From NCBI GenBank assembly GCA_947044405.1, contig CAMRHE010000115.1:4278001-4342000 (forward strand): a DNA stretch of 64,000 bases, read 5' to 3'. This DNA is from Leptodactylus fallax. Taxonomy: Eukaryota; Chordata; Amphibia; Anura; Leptodactylidae. Under the pieces are notes generated by a model. It made no database searches, was not told the origin of the DNA, and saw only the letters and a list, made by a program, of their open reading frames with translations. Shown piece after piece: positions 10,801 through 24,960 of the stretch (position 1 is its first letter; each line of letters begins with the position of its first letter). A program made the translations under genes and the position numbers.

Positions 10801-12084
10801 CCAAATGTGTTATATGGATAGACAGGGTCCCCCGGAGTGAGATTCACTGCTTATCTGCTCTTGCTTATAGATTGGGTCCTAAACTTAGGAGCCCATTACT
10901 TTAAAAGGCAAATGGCAAGGGATTGAGTGTCCAGACCAATGGTGTACCTACCATGGAGGAAGGGTAGGTAACTGCTATGGGGCCTGTGGAGTGGGCGCCT
11001 GGTGGCTGTTCTCAAATATTTTGATCTTTTTTGATGTCTGGCAGATTAAGTATAATAAATGTGCCCCTTTGTTCTATTTCCTGAGATTTATTGTAGGCAT
11101 GGCCCCCCGCCTTGTTGGGAGATCATTGACTTTGTAGTTGGTCACAAGAAGTATAGTCAAATAAGGGAGGCTGAGAAGAAAAATGTATCTGAAAGGGTTA
11201 CAGTATTCCACATGTCAACTGGATTAGTGGTAAATTCTGACTTTTCTATGGGTCCCCATGAGTTCTATGTAAACCTCTGGTTCCGATACTCTGTATAGGA
11301 GCAGTATTACTAAAATAAGCAATAGCCTAGCACGGAGTTATTAGCAAATTCCTTTATATGCTTTTCAGTTCACGTCTAGGAACTGAATCAAGTAGAGGAG
11401 CGGTATTTAAAATGTGTTAAAATGTGATGTGAATGATTCATTAGTCAGCGTTTCACGGCGTCTCTGGCTACTGTTTCTTCCCATTGAAACTCAATCAATA
11501 GCTCATCTGATATTAACTCCGCCGTTAAAACAATAAAGTCATTTAACTTGGAAAGAGGAAAAGAGAGAGACTCTCAAGCTGAGGAAGATGAATCAATAAA
11601 ACGCAAATTCTTCAGAAAATCAATCTTGTCCATTTTTTTCCTCTTTTATTATGTTTTAAGGATTATTATAATGCTCCGCGCTATATCACTGTAGAATGAA
11701 TTTCTCTGTATATTTGATTTGGAAAGAAAGTCTTGATGGATCATTGCATTTTTGATGTCTCTCTTCATTGTTTCAAAGCAATGAGTGTGGAGAGAATGGA
11801 GATTTAATACTCAAGACGGAAAGATTGTAAACTCCCTTTCATTCCAGGCACTCCACGTACAGAACCTTTGCACCACATTGGGAACCTTCTGAACTTTGGA
11901 ATTCTGAGGATGACCTCCTAAATCAATGATGGTGAGTCGGTGCTGACGTAAAGGAGATTTTACGTGACAACAAAACTGTATATAAAACACTCTAACTTTT
12001 TAATGTTTTCTGTTCTCCGAGTGTCTTCGTATGTACAGGGGTGTACTATATGGAGTGCAGAGGTCACAGTTGCACCAGGGCCCT

Positions 12085-12090
<6 letters not shown>
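10801..12090. other. Non-coding; possible conserved element at 11440-11640
   Basis: No gene is recognised. The part at 11440-11640 is repeat-free by eye, moderately complex and purine-rich (for example AACAATAAAGTCATTTAAC). It resembles vertebrate conserved non-coding sequence in texture, but this is a guess without alignment. Confidence 0.3.

Positions 12091-12091
<1 letters not shown>

Positions 12092-12130
<39 letters not shown>
12092..12130. repeat. AT dinucleotide microsatellite
   Basis: About 19 uninterrupted AT units, followed by a TTTATTTATTT tract. Confidence 0.95.
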
Positions 12131-12134
<4 letters not shown>

Positions 12135-12887
12135 TTATTTTTTTTAACTCCAAGATGTATATATATAATAGTTTTATATAGAAGAGTAGGAATTACTTAT
12201 TAGGTCAATAAGCTGTTGAATCAATTTGCTCAGCTCCTCTTCATCAATAACATGCATGGATTAATTCATTTTCAAATACATATATATATATACTTTCTTC
12301 TTAAAGCCTATGGACCCCATTAACTTTTAAGCTGCTAAGTCCAAGACATCTGTGTTATCTGCAAGAACAAAGTCATCTGAATGTTCCAACCTTAATTCTA
12401 TTTAAAGTGAATTCACAAGTCAACAGATGCCACTATGCTATTTCTGTTAACATAGTTACATTTCATTAGAAAGACTAGGTGAATTATTAAAATGTCAATA
12501 ACATTTGTAATATACAGATGGAGTGAATTTCATTTAGGCAAGTGTCATCGTGATCAGATGCCTAGTACAAAGTGTACTCGCTCTCTTAATCTTATACTTG
12601 TGGCAGGTTTTCTCAGACTAGGCGGAGCTAATATATAATATAATACCATCAGCACTTCTGCACAGATCTAATACTAATACAATAGGTTCCATACTCGTAG
12701 CCTCTGTATCGTGACCTGGCACATTTACAATTGTTACGAACATATATTTCTAGATTCTAAAAATGAACATGTTAATGTTAATCTGGAAGGGTAATAGAGG
12801 GGAGGTGGACCATATCTTTACTGATGGTCAGGTTGTCACATAGCAATTGTGTGGTTATTGTGGTGATTTTTCTTCTTTGTCTCTTGT
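12131..12887. other. No recognised gene
   Basis: AT-rich sequence with a second short AT run near 12280. No gene, RNA or classified repeat is recognised. Confidence 0.35.
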
Positions 12888-13007
12888 GTTCTTCCTCTCT
12901 CCCTTCTCTCTTTCCTTTCTTCATTCCTTTCTATCCTCCCTTTCTTCCCTTTCCTTCCTTCTTTCTTTTCTCTCTTCCTTTCCTTCTTTCTCTGTCTTTC
13001 TGCACTC

Positions 13008-13065
<58 letters not shown>

Positions 13066-13144
13066 CTCTCTCTCTCTTTCTCCCTCTCTTTCTTTCTTTC
13101 TTTCTTTCTTTCTTTCCTTCCTCCCTTCCCTGTCCTTTTCCTTT

Positions 13145-13211
<67 letters not shown>

Positions 13212-13227
13212 CTCTCTCTCTCTCTCT

Positions 13228-13274
<47 letters not shown>

Positions 13275-13367
13275 CTTTCTCCCTCTCCTTATGTCCTTCC
13301 TCCCTTCCCTTTCTTTTTTTCTCCCTTTTATGTCTACCACGTAATTTTCTTTTTTTCTCTTTCTTTT

Positions 13368-13458
<91 letters not shown>

Positions 13459-13554
13459 CTCTTTCTCCCTCTCCTTATGTCCTTCCTCCCTTCCCTTTCT
13501 TTTTTTTCTCCCTTTTATGTCTACCACGTAATTTTCTTTTTTTCTCTTTCTTTT

Positions 13555-13630
<76 letters not shown>

Positions 13631-13680
13631 TTTCTTTCCATTCTCTTCCCCTCCTTATTTTTCTCTTTTTTTCTTAGCAC
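12888..13680. repeat. CTTT/CT polypyrimidine tract, about 790 bp
   Basis: Almost pure pyrimidine on the + strand: long TTTC arrays, short CT runs and intercalated CCTTCCTCCCTTCCC blocks. A segment with CCCTCTCCTTATGTCCTTCC and TGTCTACCACGTAATTTTC occurs twice about 187 bp apart (from about 13281 and about 13467), so the tract grew partly by segmental tandem duplication. Ser/Phe/Leu-rich frames on + and Lys/Glu-rich frames on - across it are artefacts. Such mirror-symmetric homopurine-homopyrimidine DNA can form triplexes. Confidence 0.97.
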
Positions 13681-14082
13681 CTTTCCTTCCTTCTATGACT
13701 ATTTTATTTGAGCTTTCTCTGTAGCTCACGTAGATCTTTAGGCTGTCTAGTTCCACAGATAGATGTATAAATACTGAACAATTTGGAAGAATTGTTGTTT
13801 CTCTTTTTGTTTTTGAGCTTTTGGCCATAGATGCACTTATTCAGAGAGCAGTATTCTAGTATTCTTTATGTGTGAGATCTTACTGAGAGGCTTATTCCTA
13901 TACTTGAGTATACCGGTTGTCTCTATTCTACCTATGACTAAAATCTGCTGTTATTCTGAAGCACATCAGACATCCATAAATAAGGATTTTTGAATTATTT
14001 GTCACTTGTATAAATCTCACATTACATTATCCTAAATTTGGGCGGCCAGATTTACTGGTATGACTCTTTCTTTATGGTGTCT
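13681..14082. other. No recognised feature
   Basis: Nothing supported in about 400 bp of spacer. Confidence 0.4.
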
Positions 14083-14210
14083 TGGAAAAGTGAAGAAATC
14101 AAGCGATTCCTTTTAGAGGCTAACTGAGTATATTGGATGGTAAGCTTTCGCGAGTACTAGCTCTCTTCATCGGACATGGTGTTATACAAAAAACTGAAAA
14201 TTCACTGATT
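14083..14210 (-). repeat. Retroelement end fragment (GATGAAG...CGAAAGC type)
   Basis: On the minus strand it reads CCGATGAAGAGAGCTAG, CGCGAAAGCTTACC, then an ATATACTCAGTTAGCCTC block. This order resembles the ends of retroelements that carry hammerhead cores. The superfamily is uncertain and the borders approximate. Confidence 0.4.
14145..14173 (-). ncRNA. Degraded hammerhead-like core
   Basis: CCGATGA (consensus CTGATGA) is followed by a short GAG...CTC stem and CGAAAGC. One box base and the base of stem II look mutated, so activity is unlikely. Confidence 0.28.
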
Positions 14211-14573
14211 TTTTTTTATACCCTAAAGACATGGACCTTCAAAGGATCTTAGAATCCTTAAAAAAAGACAACAAAATGCAATATAAGTAGGGAAGTTTTC
14301 TCATTTAAGAGGAATGATAATGCAAAATGACACAAGCTGCTGCCTTGTTACCCAACCTGGGGGTTTGGATCAGAATGAGACTTAAAGGGCATTGCAGCAA
14401 AAATTCTGTAAAATGTTATACAATCTTTTTCTACAAGTTCTAATAAGCAATTGCAGGAAAACGATAATATTAAAGAATCCAGGTATGATGGACACTGAGT
14501 TTTTTGAGACTGATAACAATCTGACCTGTTCAGATTCAATTTTTGGTAAGGAGTTAACATGGCCTTACAAACT

Positions 14574-15075
14574 TTAAAGGGAGTCTACCACCACTGGAAT
14601 TGTTCCAAACCCCTTATATGCTGTTGTAGGGGCTGTAAGTGAACATACATTTTTTTGTGCCAAAGTGCAATTGTTCTGCTCAGAAAGTCAATTTATAATC
14701 TGCATGCAAATCAGTCTTTCGGTGCACCTGGGCCATAGCCACGTCTGTTGCAACATCTGTTCTTACCTATGGTTGCTGCACATTTCTGTTAGGGGACGAT
14801 CCTTGGCAGCAATCTTTGTTTGGGGGCAGTGCTAGACAACCACAGGAGAAAACAGGTGTACTAAACTGCTTATTTGGATATGGACTAAAAGTTGCTTTCC
14901 TCAGCAAAAAGTTTGTACTTTGATACAAAAAAAAAATCACTATGTGACTAACCACCCTTACAACAGCATAAAAGTGATTCAGAAGCATTTCTGCAATTTT
15001 TTTACACAGGTGCCAGAGATAGCTGTGCTGTACTTTGGCTATCTCCAGCAATCCCATTGAAGTGAATGGGAGTGC
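14574..15075. repeat. TTAA-ended MITE, probably composite
   Basis: The left end TTAAAGGGAGTCTACCACC matches the element at 3938. An inverted counterpart (CTTACAACAGCATAAAAG after ACTAACCACC) lies near 14945-14970. The right border is unclear because a second repeat (TCCCATTGAAGTGAATGG) follows. Confidence 0.5.
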
Positions 15076-15178
15076 TGACCACCACTAGACCCACCTATAT
15101 TCAGCCTGGTTGCGCTCAGGTTGAATGTGGAGCGTGAGAACTTCACTTTAATGCGTGTATTACAACCCTGTTAGCTTA

Positions 15179-15262
15179 ATATGGAGTTGGGTCCCCTTTG
15201 GTGGCTATAACACCCTCCGGCCTTCCGGTAAGGTTTTCCACAGCATTTTGAAATAGAATCAA
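15179..15262. repeat. Unclassified interspersed repeat fragment
   Basis: A stretch reading TAATATGGAGTTGGGTCCCC and GGTGGCTATAACACCCTCC resembles a repeat I associate with fish and frog genomes. It is too short and decayed to classify. Confidence 0.3.
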
Positions 15263-15691
15263 TGGATTTTTATTCTACTATGTACAGATATACTGCAACA
15301 GTTAAATAAGACATGCAACTACATAAATGTCCATCCATACCTTTGCTCTTGGCTTCATATATCCTGCATGGTGTGAGGTGACCAACTTGGTGATAATTTG
15401 TCCTGCAGCCTGTCCAGCAAATTGTTTCATAAGAGTCCTTGATCAAATTTAAGCAGAAGTATGGTAAGACATATCTGTATGTTATAAGTTATATTGTCTT
15501 TTCTAAGTTCCCATTGTCTTTTCTAAGCATCCTCTAAGCCTCCCATATTGGTACAATAAAACAGGATCTACATTCTGCAGTCACCTTGGTGCAGCCAAAT
15601 TTGGTGGAAACGTCTATGTAGTTGAAATACTTGACTTTGGCTTAATAGGAAATAGAACAATAGAAACAAAAAATACTGGCATTCTTTATAA

Positions 15692-16362
15692 GAGCTGCTA
15701 GAGATGAAACACAGTTATGACCCAGAACTATAGTGCAAGAATCGTAGTCCTTTATTGTGGCAACCAGTTTAAGCTTCATGCCTGATGAAGGCATCCATCC
15801 GATGCTGAAACCAGTTGCCTATAAAAAAGTACAGATTTGCACTATAGCTCTGAGTCACAACTCCTTTTCATCTCCAGTGGTGTCCATAGAGAACCCCAGT
15901 ATTTTTATTTCTTTTATTTCTTATCTACTATACGGCAGCATTATTGCTATGCTGGATTTGGGGCAGCAGCGGAAACCACTATATGAAGTGAGCTACATAG
16001 AGTTGTGCCTGTTATTAGTACAGTACGTCTCAAGGACGTGAACATTTTTCATGCCATCTTCCCCTGTACTATTGCCAACCGAGGGTTACATGCACCACGG
16101 AGCACCATCACTTCCTTTTCCTTAAGGATTGCACTGTAGGTTTAAGCCTTATGTCAACCTGTTGAACTTCAACAACTGTGTCTTATTTGGGAACCTCTTT
16201 TCCAAACCTCTCTATTTCTATGAAGACATCTGTGGCTTGTACTCACATCACAGAGCTCTGGATAGGTCAATAGCTAAGTAATAGACATTACATATTGGAT
16301 TACTCTACAATGGGCAGCTGTCAATCTTCTTCTATCCTGTCCAATGTTGTACAGATGTATGA
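15692..16362 (+). repeat. Penelope-like or unclassified repeat, copy 2, with foldback
   Basis: It is the second copy of the repeat at 9118-9722, with an extra left part. Sequence 15692-15780 is an imperfect reverse complement of 15800-15890 (for example AACTATAGTGCAAGA against TTGCACTATAGCTC), so the hammerhead-like core at 15782 sits at the apex of a foldback. This inverted arrangement of a terminal segment is known for Penelope-like elements, but no reverse transcriptase or GIY-YIG domain is present. Confidence 0.5.
15782..15816 (+). ncRNA. Hammerhead-like ribozyme motif
   Basis: CTGATGA (15782-15788), an arm AGGCATC, loop CATCC, arm GATGCT and GAAAC (15807-15811) reproduce the conserved core order of a hammerhead: CUGANGA, stem II, GAAA. 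Stem II has about six pairs with one bulged G. CAGTT follows, giving a possible short stem III with a GUU cleavage triplet. Stem I pairing is weak. It fits the minimal type I hammerheads known from Penelope-like elements. Confidence 0.42.
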
Positions 16363-17477
16363 GAATTCTACCCCATTCTCAGTGAATCCAATTTGTAGAT
16401 CAGACCATGGTTCCTACTTTCAGACCACCTGGCCATTATTTGGGGGTGGGGGGGGTTAATTTGTTCCTAGCTAGAAGAAGACTCTCTCCTATCACAGTCC
16501 AGTGCTTATCCTTCATGCTTGAGTCTGCATCTAGCTGCAAATATAGGCTGTTTTATCAATCCATGCAATGATCAGTACCCCTTCACAATGCATATTAATC
16601 TGCCATATGGAAATTAGAGATGCAGCTGATTAATCTTTTTAAGATTTTCCAAGTGTAAATGCATTTCTAATGAGAACCCATTTTGTTAAATAAATGTGTA
16701 ATATTAGCAACACAGAGGAGGAGGGAGGCAGCGAGGGGGACACGAGGGGAGGAAAATTTAATTAAAAGAGTTTGATTTAAATGTACAAGATTTCATTGAT
16801 TTAGATGCTAATGGGCAGCTACTTTGGTAGAATTTAGCAGAGCGTATGCGGCAAGCTGCAGAAAAAAATACGCACTACACATTTCCCTTTAAAGACAGAT
16901 TAATACCTGTGATAGGCAGACTGCCTGCTCTCATGGGAAATATTAATCATTGGAAACCTGGACTGATATTAGATGTTGTCTTGCAAATCTATCTTAACTA
17001 CTCACATGCTGAACAAAGCAAGGAAATAATGTGGTAAAGGATAAGTAATGGAATTTACACTAATCTTTTTAATCTGGACATATTTAATATTTTAGCATTG
17101 CTAATAGGGCACAACCGCCCCAAAATAATCTGCTGACATGTCCCAGATTTGTGTCAGAAGTTCACATTTGGTGGAATATCTGAGCTCAGACCAAAAGTGG
17201 TTTCCAGAATGAAGGCATTGCAGGTCTATGCAGAGTGCCTAAACCCCTCGGCTCTGCTCTTAGATTTCAGTTACTTCAAATTTGTAGCATAACATTTGAA
17301 GCAAAGTTCCATTGATGTATATGGCCATATACAGTACATCAATGTGCTGAATGTGTTTGGCATACTACAGAGGCAGGGTTGTACCTATTGGGTGCAGAGG
17401 TTACGCTCACACTCAAGCTCTAAGATGATAATAAACTTTCAATAGCTCTAGGTTGACCCGAAAAATGGAAACCTAAT
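16363..17477. other. Non-coding; possible conserved element at 16540-17040
   Basis: No gene is recognised. The part at 16540-17040 is free of obvious repeats and holds several homeodomain-like cores (CTGATTAATC, TTTAATTAAAAG, ATTAATCATTGG). That texture is seen in vertebrate developmental enhancers. Inference only. Confidence 0.3.
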
Positions 17478-17672
17478 CCGCTTAAAGAGCAGTTACCCGT
17501 GGAAACCCGTGGACCCCATAAACTATAATGGGGTCTGCCCAGTTGACGCCAGAAAAATGCAGAGAGAAAAGTCCTGCTTGCGGACTTTTCTCTCTGCATT
17601 TTTCAAGCGGAATAAGGGACGGATTCCCCAAACAGGATGCAAGCACAGATGTGAACCTAGACTTGTGGGCTT
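17478..17672. repeat. Palindromic MITE with a perfect 22-bp hairpin
   Basis: Same family as 37591-37930 and 51825-52085 (shared ACCCGTGGACCCCATA and CTATAATGGGGTCTG). Its centre is a perfect stem: 17553-17574 pairs with 17582-17603 across a 7-base loop. The right edge is CAGATGTGAACCTAG. Confidence 0.75.
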
Positions 17673-18612
17673 ATGCACACATCCATTTCAGCATGTGTGT
17701 ATTTGTTTTTTATGGACCAACAGTTTGTGGAAAACGAAAGGAGACATGCTCTATTTTGGTCCGATTTGCAGACCACATATCTTCATTCTAGTCTATGGGT
17801 CTAATGTGCTGTCACATGTACTCACCTGCCTATGCTGGCAGTTTTTCACAGAGATATGGCAGCAACTTACACTGTAATGTATAGTAAAAATAAATAAATA
17901 GATCCATTTTTCACATATAGGTGAAAAATGGCTCCACCTATAGCACATGACCCGTGACCTGTCCATGATTACATGTAGATCCCACGTTGGCTAAAAGCTC
18001 TTGACTGATCTCTGTATGGACATATGGATGTGCCCACAATTCACTGATCTCCAATTTATTTAAAGTGGTATTTCCATTTCAGCCAAAAATAGCTGGAATG
18101 AAAATACGAGGCATGTTCTCGTAGGTGGGGAGTTATGGAAACAGTTGCATGTTGTTTCTGTAACTCCCATAGAAGTAAATAGTACGTAACTTTCTGAGTG
18201 CCTTCTTTAGTTTTATCCTATCTAAATTTAGAGTTAGCAAATATCCACGAAATAGATAGAGAAATTAATATTTATGTATCTACCTAATATTTTATATAAA
18301 GGGCATTTTTGTGGAATCTTAACTTGTTTTTTCTTTTGACTTTTCTTCTGTGATTATAGATCTCGGCGTTACATAATCTGACTTGTTTGCTGTTTGCTCC
18401 TGGATTTGGCACACAGCTACTTATGCAGTTGTTGCTAATGCAAAACTAGAACAAAACTTGAATTGTAATTGACAGAGGTTTATATAGGAAGGCTTAAATG
18501 TGTGCTTGTCTATCCTAAGCAACTTATACACCATAGCAGAAAACAGATTTACTCTCAGCCCCAAATAATTCAGCTTCACCCCAAAAACTTTAACGTTTTA
18601 TACACTTACAGA
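17673..18612. other. No recognised gene or repeat
   Basis: No supported feature. Open frames at 17509-17877 overlap the MITE and have no domain. Confidence 0.35.
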
Positions 18613-18692
18613 TACAGACGTGGGCAAAATTGTTGGTATCCCTCGTTTAATGAAAGAAAAACCCACAATGGTCACAGAAATAACTTGAATCT

Positions 18693-19989
<1,297 letters not shown>

Positions 19990-20225
19990 GTTAAGGGAAC
20001 CATCATTTCTGTCCAGGCCTGTTTCATGAGTTTTCTTTTTTTAAAAATTCTGTAGAAGCATGGTTGAAAAGCAATGTCTGACCTTCATTTGTTCATTTTC
20101 ATAGAATTTTTAATATTATTACTTTTGTCAAATTCAAGTTATTTCTGTGACCATTGTGGGTTTTTCTTTCATTAAACGAGGGGTACCAACAATTTTGTCC
20201 ATGTGTGTATGTCCTTCATTTCCTT

Positions 20226-20412
20226 CCCTGTGGCTAGACATGTACAGTGATGTGTGTCACAAGATGAGTAGCTTTTCATGATAAATTATCACAAAGTGAT
20301 ATAATACTGTCCTATCCTGTATGTCTCTGTATGTGGACTTTGATGGCCGTCTTAACTTGCAGCCTGTTTTGCTAGCATGTCACAATATTGTATTGAATCA
20401 GTTTCATGAGAA
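20226..20412 (-). repeat. Dispersed repeat family R, inverted copy
   Basis: Shares with 22538-22745, in reverse, the GACATGT, TCACAAAGTGATAT and CAATATTGTATTGAATC blocks. Borders approximate. Confidence 0.45.
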
Positions 20413-20672
20413 TTTGGAGTCCTTAACAAAATTTAGAGCTAAGTTGGACATGTCTGTAGAGCTTTAGTTAACATTATCTATACACTGTACTCCAAATAAA
20501 TGTTATACTCCTTAAAGGCATTATGCTACAAATAATACTTATCCTCTATTGATAGGATAAAGGATAAATAGCAGAGTGGTGGGGGTGTAACTGCTGAGAC
20601 CCCCACTCATCTTGAGAAGTGGTGTTTTCCCCTGTTGTGAATTCAGAGTGACTCAAGCACTGGCTGAATGTA

Positions 20673-22310
<1,638 letters not shown>

Positions 22311-22537
22311 TAGGTGTCCCAATGCTGGAGAGGACACATCTGCAGTCCTATTCACTTCAGTGGAGTGCTGTACTTCAGCTATGTCCAGTGTTCCCATTAA
22401 AGTTGATGGGAGCACGGATACGTCAGACCCTCAACAAATAGCTATTTATCTTCTATCCTATGGAGAGAGAATAAATATTCTATGTGGCATGACCTCTTCG
22501 ACCTAACTTAACTAAAGACTAAAATTTCTCTTGAAAC

Positions 22538-22745
22538 CAGTTCAATACAGCATCTTTATTATCTATCAAGACCCTTGGCAGGTTGCAAACCACAATACAA
22601 CCACTGGGTGGCCACATATAGATATGTGTACTGTAGCATATCACTTTATGACACAATATCACAAAATCAATTAATTTAGTAATCTCATGACACACATGTC
22701 TGGATCAGGTTTGTACCACATTAATACTCCGTTTACAACATAAAA
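22538..22745 (+). repeat. Dispersed repeat family R, copy 2
   Basis: Begins TTGAAACCAGTTCAATACAG and contains CAACCACTGGGTGGCCACAT, ACAATATCACAAAATCA and TCTCATGACACACATGTC, as in 9723-9950 and 30150-30330. Confidence 0.6.
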
Positions 22746-23650
22746 ATAATGTACTGTATACTGCATATGTCTCACAAAATACTGATATACAGCCCCTAGA
22801 CAGCAATTCCATATAGTGCAAATAATATATAGATCTTCACTACACATAAAATAGTGCTCTACACTGCTTACATAGTATTATCGCATCATACCATATCAAA
22901 ATGTACCAATATAGTAGAAAAGTGTATATACAGTGTCCAAATAATAATAAGATACAGAGCTAAAAATATACCCCCATCAAACCCTTAAATGATACCCTAC
23001 TACATGCTATGAATGTATCAAATAGTTAGTTAAAATGTAGCATTAAGACACCTATTTATCCAATAAATAAATAAAAAAAAACCTCTTTAGTCTTCCTTTA
23101 TCATTCCCTTTGCCTCATTCTTTACAGCAGACTCTAGCAGTAACCATGCTCGATATTACTTACTGCTGTGTTGCAGCAATATTTTTGGCAAATGTGAAAA
23201 ACAAGGTCCTCATTACCACAAAAAATTGCATGTTTTAGCTATAAAGCAGAAGAAAGTATCTTTTTATTCTCATTACCAAAAGTAGAAATTTTACCAAACC
23301 ATCTGAGAAGCAGTCATGCACTTTCAAATATTTTGCAAAGTTCTGAAGACATTGTGTGCCTCACTTCTCTCCACATCCCATCTCAGAAATGAATTACCTT
23401 CCCGTCTGTCTGACATACAACAAACAGAAGGTAATACAATTCGCCGGCTCTGGCTGCAGCTATTGTGGGAATTTTTGCACTCTGATTTGATGTCCCACTG
23501 ACAGCTCTGCAGCAGTTTCTGTCAATACAGGCAGGACCTGAGCGTAGCTGCTCGGGGTGTCAGGACAAGCAGTTATAGGAAAGTAGGATGTAAATGAATA
23601 ACTACAGTACTTACTGTACCTTACTGCTAAAAATATAGGCACCATTTCAT
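22746..23650. other. No recognised gene or repeat
   Basis: AT-rich sequence, nothing supported. Confidence 0.35.
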
Positions 23651-23652
23651 CT

Positions 23653-23674
23653 ATCTATTATCTATCTATCTGTC

Positions 23675-23710
<36 letters not shown>

Positions 23711-23711
23711 C
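23653..23711. repeat. CTAT microsatellite
   Basis: About 13 CTAT units with two early interruptions. Confidence 0.93.
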
Positions 23712-23909
23712 TACAAGATAGGTGATAAATATTTATTCACTGGGCACCCTACCACTAGGACCCACATAGTCACTAGTCCCGAGTCATCCATTCCTTCTCA
23801 CCCCCATAGTGACCATAGTGTGAAGGAATGTAAATAGAAAGTTGGTCTTACATGTGTGCTGCTTCATTCAGAGTCCAAAGAGATGGAAACTAGTTTACCT
23901 CCTATTCTG

Positions 23910-24166
23910 TGTATTAGGCTGGGGCTCCACGTGGCGGCAAAAACCGCTGCGTTTTACAGTCCCTACAGTCTAGCGAATCCCATCGATACACTACGGGAAA
24001 ATATTTGCAGCAGACACAATGTGATTTCCAAAACCATTGTGGTGTTGCAAATCGCAGCATATCAATTATACCTATCAAAACACCGCCGGTTTCCCTATAG
24101 GTATAATGGAAAAGCGCCGCGGAAAAATCGACTTTTTTGCAGTGGCCTGCTACATGGGAAAACCCC
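23910..24166. repeat. Palindromic MITE fragment (GGCTGGGGCTCCACGTGGCGG edge)
   Basis: The left edge resembles the end of the 3271 family but continues differently. The internal ATTATACCTATCAAAACACCG and CCCTATAGGTATAATGG segments are mutually inverted. A related copy begins at about 48658. Confidence 0.5.
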
Positions 24167-24398
24167 ATAAAGGGATCCTGTTATCAGAACCTAGTATATC
24201 AACCTGGCCATGCAGATAGATTATCAAATTATGTATTTCCATGTGAATTGGCGCCTTTGTTGCCGAGATATCACTGTTTTTGTCAATATTCAAATGATCT
24301 CTTTGAAGCAATATAGACTTTGCTACTGCTTCAAAGAGGTAAGGGACAACATCCTCATTGCTCCTAATAGCTGTGCTCTGGTGATAGAGTCCCTTTAA
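24167..24398. repeat. MITE with AAAGGGA/TCCCTTT ends
   Basis: Left ATAAAGGGATCCTG and right GATAGAGTCCCTTTAA are inverted ends, and the right end touches TTAA (24395-24398). It abuts the next TTAA element. Confidence 0.6.
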
Positions 24399-24960
24399 CC
24401 CATTCCCGACATCTGACGTAATAGTATGGTGGATGTTGGATATTTAAATATGCCAGCCGCTCATGAGCTGAGCGACTGCCATAGCCGGCAGGACTCTGCT
24501 TCTAATGCCTGCGATCAGTGCCCGCATTGATATTGGGCATTAAGGCCCCTGGCGCCGCTGTCAAAGCTGTCTGAGATGCCACTTACCCTGTGGCCCATGG
24601 GCGCTAACATTTTTGGGAGGATTTTTGGGAGTCCCTGGAACAAGATTCAGAGCCGATGATACATAGCTATAACAGCCGGGAGCCTATTGAAGACCCTCAG
24701 GCTTGCCTGGCATTTACTCCTATTACAGGCTGCTCTAATAGAAGTGTCGTCAATTTGCAATGCACCCCTAGGGATGCCTAATAATTTCAATAATAAATAA
24801 ATAAAAAGTGAAAGTGAAACACATACCCATTATGTATTCCTGTGTCAAAAAACACTCGGTCTACAAACTTTGAAGAAAAATTTTCCAATATGGTGAACAC
24901 CATAGCGGGAAAAAAAAATCAAAAGAGCCGAACCACCGTTGTTTCGGTGGGTTTAATGGG
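24395..24960. repeat. TTAA-ended piggyBac-like repeat, partial copy
   Basis: Begins TTAACCCATTCCCGACATC, the end of the family whose other copies reach TTAA at 39641 and 45906. Hairpin-forming segments follow (for example GCTCATGAGCTGAGCGACTGCC). The right border is not found. No coding. Confidence 0.6.

Noticed and set aside
12824..13680. Open frames of 235-249 codons on both strands
   Set aside because: They are translations of the CTTT repeat (Ser/Phe/Leu or Lys/Glu only) and reflect absence of stop codons in the unit.
17509..17877. 122-codon open frame as a host exon
   Set aside because: It overlaps a palindromic MITE and an overlapping second frame; no domain or splice context.
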